From NCBI GenBank assembly GCA_002327225.1, contig DCUN01000045.1:1-6418 (forward strand): a stretch of DNA of 6,418 nt. Reading direction: 5' to 3'. The notes beneath the pieces are model-generated. The model saw only the letters and a list, made by a program, of their open reading frames with translations. It was not told the origin of the DNA and searched no databases. Source of the stretch: Desulfobulbaceae bacterium UBA2213. GTDB taxonomy: Bacteria; Desulfobacterota; Desulfobulbia; Desulfobulbales; Desulfocapsaceae. This document shows, piece by piece, positions 1 through 5,965 of this stretch. Made by a program: the position numbers and the translations under genes. Position 1 is the first letter of the stretch, and each line of letters opens with the position of its first letter.

Positions 1-30
1 AAGACAACAATGACAGGCGTTACATCACTC

Positions 31-77
31 AAAAACAAAAAACTCTTCCGGATGTAACAATAGTTACATCCGGAAGA
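31..77 (-). terminator. Stem-loop with minus-strand T-tract, probable intrinsic terminator
   Basis: Positions 44-58 and 63-77 are a perfect 15-bp inverted repeat (arm TCTTCCGGATGTAAC) with a 4-nt loop. Read on the minus strand, the stem is followed at once by GTTTTTTGTTTTT (complement of 43-31), the classic layout of a Rho-independent terminator. On the plus strand no T-run follows, so it would not terminate a plus-strand gene well. No convincing minus-strand gene lies just to its right, so what it terminates is unclear. It could instead be a leftover hairpin from a mobile element. Confidence 0.5.
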
Positions 78-585
78 ATCCTTATTAAAATGCCGGTTTG
101 ACAATATCCGTGCTTACGAATACATCAATAATGGTAAGCGATCACAGGGTAGCGTCAGGCAATAACAGCGAGGCAGCGAGAGATTACAGGGTGTAATCCA
201 AGAGATGTCCGGGCCTGACCGCGAAAATGGGCGGTCAGGGCATCGACGAGGACATGGAAGGTTGGCTTGTTGGAGTGAGCTTGGGGTCAGAGTTTGCAAG
301 TTAGGGGTCTACCAAGATGTTATGTTGGGGTGGTCGCTTGTATAAGTCCAGACCTCGTAAAACATAGGCGATAGTTATAATATAACATATTGATTTTGCT
401 TAAATTGTACGAAAGATGGACATAGAAAACAGCGAAAAATCGCTGAATTCGGCCTTTTTATTGGAGTTCTTTATAATTCTTCCTCCTCATGTGTTCCCTC
501 GTGTCCAAAAAAAATGCCTCTTTTAGGTATGCGTTGCCGAAGCCTGAATTTACATTACCCGCGGAAATTTGATTTTTAAAAAAAT
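78..585. other. Non-coding stretch without a supported gene
   Basis: No reading frame here looks like a protein gene. The only open frames are short and of odd composition; the minus-strand frame over 114-299 is rich in Pro, Arg, Cys and Leu and has no visible ribosome binding site. Items seen are an exact TTGACA (98-103) with only a poor -10 match (TACATC, 121-126), two stem-loops at 182-239, a 13-bp palindrome GTTATAATATAAC (374-386) that contains a TATAAT, a 6-bp hairpin CAGCGA/TCGCTG (430-445), and a tiny minus-strand peptide frame at 458-490. The DNA turns AT-rich from about 360 to 600, as expected of an upstream regulatory region. Confidence 0.5.
182..239. other. Two adjacent stem-loops of unknown role
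   Basis: GATTAC (182-187) pairs with GTAATC (193-198) around a 5-nt loop. CCTGACCGC (214-222) pairs perfectly with GCGGTCAGG (231-239) around an 8-nt loop. Neither is followed by a T-run, so they are not good terminators. They may be part of a structured RNA or a degraded mobile element. I do not recognise the sequence. Confidence 0.35.
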
Positions 586-615
586 CTGTGATTAAATTTT
601 AATCACAGTGATCAC
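586..615. promoter_or_regulatory. Palindromic operator-like site
   Basis: Positions 586-596 and 598-608 form a perfect 11-bp inverted repeat about a single central T (half-site CTGTGATTAAA). A second palindrome, GTGATCAC (608-615), overlaps its right edge. The half-sites contain TGTGA/TCACA, the core of CRP/FNR-family sites, but the spacing between them is 11 nt rather than the 6 nt of a classical CRP site. It lies about 100 bp upstream of the start at 717, in AT-rich DNA, which suits a binding site controlling the damaged oxidoreductase gene and perhaps, originally, the whole locus. The regulator cannot be named. Confidence 0.4.
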
Positions 616-639
616 AATGTGGCGGCACAGGGTCGACCA

Positions 640-671
640 CCCGTCATCAGTGCCCTGGTATTGATGGCGGG
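640..671 (+). other. Possible leader hairpin before the damaged gene
   Basis: CCCGTCATCA (640-649) can pair with TGATGGCGGG (662-671): 10 pairs including one G-U, with a 12-nt loop. It would lie in the untranslated leader about 45 nt before the start codon at 717. No T-run follows, so it is not an intrinsic terminator. It may be fortuitous. Confidence 0.25.
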
Positions 672-716
672 CTGCCCTAAAAGGAAATTCTCACCAATAC
701 AGAAGGGAGGAATCGG

Positions 717-1316
717 ATGAAAATCAGACGTAGGGATTTTTTAAAACTCTCCGCTATCGCTGGCGCAACAGCAACCTTGGGCAAACCAACGCTGAACGCT
801 TTTGCTGAGGACGCCAAAAAAAAAGAGCAAATAGGTGAGCTGCCCGGGGAATGGAAGCCTTCCACCTGCTAGGGCTGCACAACATGGTGTCCGGTGGAGG
901 TGTTTGTCCAAGACGGCAGGGCCACCAAAGTCCGGGGAAACCGCTTTTCCAAGCAGAATGATGGATACTGCTGCCCCCGCGGTCACCTTTCCCTGCAGCA
1001 GGTCTATGATCCCGACAGAATTAAGGTGCCGATGAAGCGGACCAACCCTGCAAAGGGGCGAGGCGTGGATCCCAAGTTCGTCCCTATCTCCTGGGATGAG
1101 GCCTACAACACCATCGCCGACAAGATGATGGAGCTGCGCAAAAACGATGAAAGCGAAAAATACGCCCTGATGCGCGGGCGCTACACCTATCTGCGCGATG
1201 TACTCTATGAAACCATGACCAAGGTTTACGGTTCGCCCAATAACATCTCCCACAGCTCAATGTGAGCCGAGGCGGAAAAATTCGGCGCCTATTACACAGA
1301 AGGGGTCTGAGATTAC
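717..1316 (+). pseudogene. 5' fragment of a Tat-exported molybdopterin oxidoreductase (PsrA/PhsA/ArrA type), with three in-frame stops
   Basis: The frame starts at ATG 717, six bases after a good GGGAGG (705-710). It opens with a Tat signal (RRRDFLK, residues 4-10, then a short hydrophobic stretch). Next comes the N-terminal [4Fe-4S] motif: C51, C54, C58 and C86, the last in CPRGH. The following text (VEVFVQDGRATKVRGN, DPDRIKVPMKRTNP, FVPISWDEA, NNISHSS) is typical of bis-MGD oxidoreductases of the PsrA/PhsA/ArrA branch; from memory it is closest to respiratory arsenate reductase ArrA, which I cannot verify here. TAG 870-872 (codon 52) stands where relatives have Gln. TGA 1263-1265 (codon 183) stands at the Cys that ligates molybdenum. 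TGA 1308-1310 (codon 198) stands at a probable Trp. There are no frameshifts. Similarity ends exactly at the palindromic element at 1317, and roughly three quarters of a normal gene of about 800 codons is missing. It cannot yield a working enzyme. Confidence 0.85.
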
Positions 1317-1370
1317 CCAGCAGTGTCCGGTTAGAAAATATCATGCAATTTTCTAACCGGACACTGCTGG
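1317..1370. mobile_element. 54-bp palindromic mini-element made of two ISL3-type terminal repeats
   Basis: Positions 1317-1339 and 1348-1370 form a perfect 23-bp inverted repeat (arm begins CCAGCAGTGTCCGGTTAG) around an 8-bp spacer. The right arm plus spacer, read on the minus strand from 1370 to 1343, matches the insertion-sequence end at 5966-5993 in all 28 bases. Both tips point outward, so the layout is that of an insertion sequence with its interior removed, not an excised-circle junction. No 8-bp target duplication is visible (left flank GAGATTAC, right flank TTGCATCA). That suggests a deletion or recombination after insertion and fits the loss of the 3' part of the gene to its left. 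No T-run follows, but the strong hairpin could still hinder transcription from upstream. Confidence 0.75.
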
Positions 1371-1422
1371 TTGCATCATAGGAAAACGGTCCGACGCAAA
1401 CAAACACTAAAGGAGAGCGACT

Positions 1423-1728
1423 ATGAGAAAGATTCTGATTGTTCTGGCATTACTGGTGATAACGGCCCCATCTGCAATGGCAGCGGTTGGGGGTGGCGAA
1501 ATTATCCTGAAGAATAAGGGGGGGGACGTGATATTCAGCCATGAGCGCCATGTAGTCGGGTTGGAACAGACCTGCCAGGCCTGCCACCCAAAGCTTTTCA
1601 CTAACATCAAGCAGCACAAGACCGTAACCATGAAAGACATGAAGGCTGGAGCATCCTGCGGTGCTTGTCATAATGGGACTAAAGCCTTTGAGGTCAAGGA
1701 CAATTGCGCTAAGTGTCATATAAAATAA
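1423..1728 (+). CDS. Small periplasmic triheme cytochrome c (c7/c3-like)
   Basis: This 101-residue protein begins with a Sec signal peptide (MRK, then a hydrophobic run, probable cleavage after AMA at residues 18-20), giving a mature protein of about 80 residues. Three CXXCH heme-binding motifs are present: CQACH (51-55), CGACH (79-83) and CAKCH (95-99). Three further histidines (H40 and H43 in FSHERH, and H65) can supply the distal ligands, so all three hemes can be bis-histidine, as in the c7-type triheme cytochromes of Desulfuromonas and Geobacter. The start at 1423 follows AAAGGAG (1409-1415). The next gene begins 17 bp after the stop, so the two are almost certainly cotranscribed. The likely role is to carry electrons in the periplasm to the iron-sulfur and molybdenum subunits encoded downstream. 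That role comes from context; the heme count and export signal are seen directly. The gene begins only 52 bp after the palindromic mini-element, and no strong promoter is evident in that gap. Confidence 0.9.
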   Translation: MRKILIVLALLVITAPSAMAAVGGGEIILKNKGGDVIFSHERHVVGLEQTCQACHPKLFTNIKQHKTVTMKDMKAGASCGACHNGTKAFEVKDNCAKCHIK

Positions 1729-1745
1729 TTCCCCAAGGAGAAACC

Positions 1746-2492
1746 ATGAGCGACATTCTCGTTACCATGCACGAAGAGCTTGAACAGGCGCTGAAGAAGA
1801 ATCCTGAGGAGCGGCGGTGGGCTATGCTCATCGACCTGCGCAAATGCGTGGGTTGCCACGCCTGCACCATTGCCTGCGTTTCCGAAAATAAGTTGCCCCC
1901 CAAGATGCAATACCGGCCCGTGTACGAATACGAGCAGGGCAAGTATCCCAAGGTCTCCCGTACATTTCTTCCCAGACCCTGCATGCAGTGCGACAAGCCT
2001 CCCTGTGTGGACGCCTGCCCGGTGAAGGGTGAGGCGACCTGGAAAGAAACTAATGGCATTGCTGCTGGCACCGTGCCCATCGATTACGCCAAGTGCATTG
2101 GCTGTGGCAAGTGTGTCCCCGCCTGTCCCTATGGCGCACGAACTCTCGACGCGGGCGGGTTTCACACCGAAGGGACACCCGCCATTCAGAAATACGAGAC
2201 CATGCCCGCCTTTGAATACGGCAAGCAATGGCCCCGTTCCGGCAAAAACCAGCCCATCGGCAATGCCCGTAAATGCCATTTCTGCGTACACCGGTTACAA
2301 AACGGCATGCTTCCTCAGTGTATCACCACCTGTATCGGCCGGGCCGGATATTTCGGCGATGAGAACGACCCCAAAAGCCTGATCGCCCAGGTGAAGAAGG
2401 CCAACAAGGTGCAGATTCTTAAGGCGGATAAGGGCACGGCCCCCAGAGTCTACTATGTGTCCAATGAGAAACTGGAAACCCTGTATCGGTAA
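1746..2492 (+). CDS. ttrB: Iron-sulfur electron-transfer subunit with four [4Fe-4S] clusters (TtrB/PhsB/NrfC-like)
   Basis: This 248-residue protein has sixteen cysteines in four clusters' worth of motifs: C34-C37-C40-C44 (CVGCHACTIAC), C79-C82-C87-C91, C117-C120-C123-C127 (CIGCGKCVPAC), and C177-C180-C192-C196. That is the layout of the DMSO reductase-family electron-transfer subunits (TtrB, PhsB, PsrB, ArrB, NrfC). It should pass electrons to the catalytic subunit encoded 38 bp downstream. I chose ATG 1746 because AAGGAG (1735-1740) sits five bases before it; an in-frame ATG at 1713 would overlap the cytochrome gene and lacks such a site. There is no Sec or Tat signal, so the protein probably crosses the membrane bound to the Tat-bearing catalytic subunit. 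The symbol rests on the TtrA-like partner and is a family-level call; the true substrate may not be tetrathionate. Confidence 0.85.
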   Translation: MSDILVTMHEELEQALKKNPEERRWAMLIDLRKCVGCHACTIACVSENKLPPKMQYRPVYEYEQGKYPKVSRTFLPRPCMQCDKPPCVDACPVKGEATWKETNGIAAGTVPIDYAKCIGCGKCVPACPYGARTLDAGGFHTEGTPAIQKYETMPAFEYGKQWPRSGKNQPIGNARKCHFCVHRLQNGMLPQCITTCIGRAGYFGDENDPKSLIAQVKKANKVQILKADKGTAPRVYYVSNEKLETLYR

Positions 2493-2530
2493 CACACAGC
2501 CCCGTATGAAATTATCTCTTTGGAGGAGTC

Positions 2531-5500
2531 ATGAATAATTTGAAACAAACGAAAGAAAAGGACGAACAATCCGGCCTTTCCCGGCGGGATTTTCTGCAAA
2601 AAACCGCCCTGGCCGGTTGTGCAGCCTTGGCTGCCAGTCAGCTGGATTTCGCCCGCATGTTGATTTCCCGGGTCGAAGCCGGAGAGCTGACAGCAGCCGA
2701 GGCCTACGAACTGATGAAGGCCGAAAATATCCTCTACACCGTCTGCCTCAATTGCAATACCGGCTGCGGCATCAAGGTCAAGATCCTCGACGGGGTGGCG
2801 GTAAAGATCGATGGTAACCCTTACAACCCCTTCACCCTCCATCCCCATCTGCCCATGAAGGAAGACCCGAACTACGCCGCCAAGCTGGACAGTGGTATCT
2901 GCCCCAAGGGCCAGGCCGGGCATCAGGGCGCCTACGACCCTTACCGGATCAGCCGGGTGCTGAAACGGGCGGGCAAGCGCGGCGAGGGCAAGTGGCAGGC
3001 CATTCCTTTTGACCAGGCCATCAGCGAGATCGTGGACGGCGGCCTGCTCTTCAAGCAGGTGCCGGGCGAGGAAAACCGCCAGGTTACCGGGTTGAAGGAT
3101 CTCTTTGTTCTTAAAGACGCCAAGGTTTACGAAGAGATGGGCAAAGATGTCGCCGCCCTGCGCAAGAAGAAAACCCCGGAAGAAAAGCAGGCGGCCGTCG
3201 CCGAGTTCAAGACCAAGCACGCCGCCAATCTCGACAAGCTCATCGATCCGGAGCACCCGGATTTTGGTCCTAAGAACAACCAGTTCGTTTACATGTGGGG
3301 CCGTAAAAAGGGCGGGCGCGCCGATTTCGCCAAGCGTTTCAACGAGCAGTTCGGCACGGCCAATACCCATGGCCACACCACGGTCTGCCAGGGTTCGCTT
3401 TACTTCGCTTCCAAGGCTTTAAGCGAGCAGTATGTGGGTGATACCTTCAAGGACGGCCAGAAATTTTATTGGCAGGCCGATCAGGAGAACTCCGCATATA
3501 TCATGTTTGTCGGCGCCAACCTCTTTGACGCCAACTATGGTCCGCCTAACCGCAGCCCGCGCATCACCCAGCGTCTGGTCGACGGCGATCTGAAGATCAC
3601 CGTACTGGATCCCCGTTTTTCCAAACTGGCCAGCAAGGCCAACCGCTGGGTGCCGGTGCTGCCCGGCTCAGATGCCGCCTTTGCCAATGGGGTAGCCCGC
3701 TGGATTCTGGAAAACAAGCGGTTTGACGCCAAATATCTGGGCAATGCCAACAAGGCCGCGGCCGCGGCCGGTAAGGAGTCCACCTGGTGCAACGCCTCCT
3801 GGCTGATCAAACTGGATAAAGACGGCAAACCCTCCACCCTGCTGCGTGCTTCCGACATCGGCCTGAAAGAAAAGGAAACCCGCAAGGACAAGGATGACAA
3901 GGAGTTTAACTTTGAATATCTGGTGGCCATGCAGGGCGGCAAGCCGGTGGCCTTTGATCCCAATGACGAGACAGCGGCCGTAGTCGGCGATCTCTTTGTC
4001 ACCGCTGAGTTGGCTGACAAAGACGGCAAGAAGATCAAGGTCAAGAGCGGCCTGCAGGTGCTGCTGGAGACGGTGAGCGAAAAAACTATTCCCGATTACG
4101 CCAAGCTCTGCGGCATCGAGGCCAAGGTGATCGAGGAGGTGGCCAAGGAGTTCACCAGTTACGGCAAAAAGGCCTGTGTCGATATGCATCGCGGCCCGGC
4201 CCAGCACACTAACGGTTTTTACAACATCTCGGCCCTGATGGCCCTGAATACGCTGATCGGCAATTACGACTGGAAGGGCGGCATGATTGTGGCCTCCACC
4301 TTCAATACCGACGGCACCAAAAGCGAGGCGCAGCCCTTCGACTTCAAGAAGATCACCCCCAAGGCGGGCAAGGCCTTTGGCCTCTCTATCATCCGCCATG
4401 ACGCCAAGTATGAAGAATCCACCATCTTCGAGGCGACTAAATACCCGGCCAAGCGCAACTGGTGGCCGCTCTCCTCGGATGTCTATGAGGAGATTCTGCC
4501 TTCCATGGCTGATGCCTATCCCTACCCGGTCAAGGCGCTCTTCTCCTACATGGGGGCACCCACCTATTCCCTGCCCGCCGGTCACACCCAGATCGAGGCG
4601 CTGGTCAATCTGGAGCACATCCCGCTCTACTTTGCCTCGGATATCACCATCGGCGTAACCACTTTGTATGCCGACTACATCTTCCCGGATCTCCACTACC
4701 TCGAGCGTTGGGAGATGCAGGGCTCGCATCCGAATATGCCGGTCAAGGTGCAGCCCATCCGCCAGCCGGTTATCCCCTCGCCCAACGAGATTGTCACCGT
4801 TTTTGGCGAGCAGCAGCCTATCTCCTATGAGGCCGTCTGGCTGGCCCTGGCGGAGAAACTGGGACTGCCGGGCTTTGGACTCAACGGTTTTGGCGAGGGC
4901 CAGCCCCTGACCAGGCCCGACGACTTTTATATCCGGATGGTGGCCAATGTGGCCACCGACGGCAAGGAGCCGGTGGCCGATGCCTCGGCGGCGGAGATCG
5001 AGCTGTTTACCAACTCCCGCCGGCATCTGCCCAAGAACGTCTTTGACGTTGACCGGTGGCAGGCCATAGCCGGGCCGAATTTTGCCAAGGTAGTGCATGT
5101 ACTGAACCGGGGCGGCCGCTTTGACACCCAGGAGAACAGCTACAAGGGCGACCAGGTGGCCAACAAGTATGGCAAGTTCATCAATCTCTATCAGGAAAAA
5201 ACCGCCAAGTGCAAGGACGCCTTCACCGGCAAGCATTACCTAGGGATGGCCAAGTACACGCCCATCATGGACACACTCGACCAGCTGCCCACAGAGCAGT
5301 CCAAAGGCTATGACCTGCAGATGATCACTCAGCGGGATGTGCGGATGACCAAGACCCGCACCATCAGCCACCAGTACCTCACAGACTCCATGCCGGAAAA
5401 CGGTATCGTCATCCATGCCAGCGATGCCAAACGGCTTAAGCTCAAGACCGGGGACAAGGTCAGGGTGCTGTCTTCAACCAATCCCGAAGGGGTCTGGGAT

Positions 5501-5785
5501 CTGAAAAATGGTACGAAGATGCCCATGGTGGGCAAGGTGCAGGTAACCGAAACCATCCGGCCTGGGATCATTACTTTCACAGTGGGCCATGCTCACTGGG
5601 CCACCGGCGCTATGGACCAGACCATCGACGGCAAGGTGATCAAGGGCGATCCACGCCGGGCCATGGGCATTCATGCCAATGCTGCCATGTGGGTGGACCC
5701 GCATCTCAAGAATACCTGTATGATCGACAAGGTGGGCGGCAGTGTCTCGTTTTATGACACCAAGGTGAGACTGGTAAAGGTATAG
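2531..5785 (+). CDS. ttrA: Tat-exported molybdopterin oxidoreductase catalytic subunit, TtrA-like (tetrathionate/selenate reductase clade)
   Basis: This 1084-residue protein starts at ATG 2531 behind GGAGGAG (2522-2528). A Tat signal lies at SRRDFLQK (17-24), followed by a short hydrophobic run. The N-terminal [4Fe-4S] ligands are C72, C75, C79 and C124. C286, in GHTTVCQGSLY, is the probable molybdenum ligand. A charged Lys/Glu-rich insertion covers about 195-240. The central bis-MGD domains follow (VLDPRFSKLASKANRWVPVL near 358-377), and the C-terminal molybdopterin-dinucleotide-binding barrel spans about 925-1084. Length, the phrases RVLKRAGKRGEGKWQ and HPDFGPKNNQ, and the partner subunit match the TtrA group, which includes tetrathionate reductases and some selenate reductases. 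It would act in the periplasm, taking electrons from the 1746-2492 product to reduce an oxyanion. The usual NrfD-like anchor TtrC is not seen; the small cytochrome stands in its place. It ends with TAG, followed by another in-frame TAG at 5801-5803. The substrate is uncertain; the enzyme family is secure. Confidence 0.88.
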   Translation: MNNLKQTKEKDEQSGLSRRDFLQKTALAGCAALAASQLDFARMLISRVEAGELTAAEAYELMKAENILYTVCLNCNTGCGIKVKILDGVAVKIDGNPYNPFTLHPHLPMKEDPNYAAKLDSGICPKGQAGHQGAYDPYRISRVLKRAGKRGEGKWQAIPFDQAISEIVDGGLLFKQVPGEENRQVTGLKDLFVLKDAKVYEEMGKDVAALRKKKTPEEKQAAVAEFKTKHAANLDKLIDPEHPDFGPKNNQFVYMWGRKKGGRADFAKRFNEQFGTANTHGHTTVCQGSLYFASKALSEQYVGDTFKDGQKFYWQADQENSAYIMFVGANLFDANYGPPNRSPRITQRLVDGDLKITVLDPRFSKLASKANRWVPVLPGSDAAFANGVARWILENKRFDAKYLGNANKAAAAAGKESTWCNASWLIKLDKDGKPSTLLRASDIGLKEKETRKDKDDKEFNFEYLVAMQGGKPVAFDPNDETAAVVGDLFVTAELADKDGKKIKVKSGLQVLLETVSEKTIPDYAKLCGIEAKVIEEVAKEFTSYGKKACVDMHRGPAQHTNGFYNISALMALNTLIGNYDWKGGMIVASTFNTDGTKSEAQPFDFKKITPKAGKAFGLSIIRHDAKYEESTIFEATKYPAKRNWWPLSSDVYEEILPSMADAYPYPVKALFSYMGAPTYSLPAGHTQIEALVNLEHIPLYFASDITIGVTTLYADYIFPDLHYLERWEMQGSHPNMPVKVQPIRQPVIPSPNEIVTVFGEQQPISYEAVWLALAEKLGLPGFGLNGFGEGQPLTRPDDFYIRMVANVATDGKEPVADASAAEIELFTNSRRHLPKNVFDVDRWQAIAGPNFAKVVHVLNRGGRFDTQENSYKGDQVANKYGKFINLYQEKTAKCKDAFTGKHYLGMAKYTPIMDTLDQLPTEQSKGYDLQMITQRDVRMTKTRTISHQYLTDSMPENGIVIHASDAKRLKLKTGDKVRVLSSTNPEGVWDLKNGTKMPMVGKVQVTETIRPGIITFTVGHAHWATGAMDQTIDGKVIKGDPRRAMGIHANAAMWVDPHLKNTCMIDKVGGSVSFYDTKVRLVKV

Positions 5786-5814
5786 ACAAATATCTTTCTG
5801 TAGAGGGTAACAAC

Positions 5815-5848
5815 AAACGGGCTGCCGATCTTTCGACAGCCCGTTTTT
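5815..5848 (+). terminator. Rho-independent terminator of the cytochrome-ttrB-ttrA operon
   Basis: AAACGGGCTG (5815-5824) pairs perfectly with CAGCCCGTTT (5837-5846) around a 12-nt loop, and the right arm runs into a T-tract (5844-5848). It lies 30 bp after the ttrA-like stop codon. An outer 8-bp pairing, TTTCTGTA (5795-5802) with TACAGAAA (5854-5861), encloses it. This marks the end of the transcription unit. Confidence 0.88.
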
Positions 5849-5965
5849 GCGTTTACAGAAACTCTGTTTTATCGGTTATGGAAAAAATTGTTGGACACTC
5901 TCTAGCTCAGTCGGAAATGAACATTCAGAACATTTGCGTTCAGAGTATTTTATCTTCCCCAAGCG

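Noticed and set aside
114..299. 61-codon minus-strand frame
   Set aside because: Its composition is rich in Pro, Arg, Cys and Leu, there is no clear ribosome binding site, and it resembles no known family.
741..1253. Open 170-codon frame on the minus strand
   Set aside because: It is antisense to the oxidoreductase pseudogene, whose plus-strand frame carries conserved family motifs. It is a shadow.
894..1265. Independent small gene starting at ATG 894
   Set aside because: It is the same frame as the pseudogene and starts inside its conserved domain. It has no ribosome binding site of its own and lacks the first three Fe-S cysteines.
717..1310. Pyrrolysine or alternative genetic code to explain the TAG and TGA codons
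   Set aside because: TAG ends the TtrA-like gene (with a second in-frame TAG 15 bp later) and TGA ends the transposase gene, so both behave as stops here. The gene is also truncated.
1317..1370. Intrinsic terminator or excised-circle junction
   Set aside because: No T-run follows on the plus strand, and the insertion-sequence tips point outward rather than abutting, which is opposite to a circle junction.
2453..3376. Open 307-codon frame on the minus strand
   Set aside because: It is antisense to the start of the TtrA-like gene, including its Tat signal and Fe-S motif. It has no recognisable domain.
3753..3771. GCGGCCGC-rich run in the catalytic gene as a repeat element
   Set aside because: It encodes a short Ala run in frame and is ordinary low complexity in a GC-rich gene.
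3668..5236. Open 522-codon frame on the minus strand
   Set aside because: It lies wholly antisense to the clearly real TtrA-like gene, whose motifs and ribosome binding site are convincing. Long antisense frames are common opposite GC-rich genes, and no domain is recognisable.
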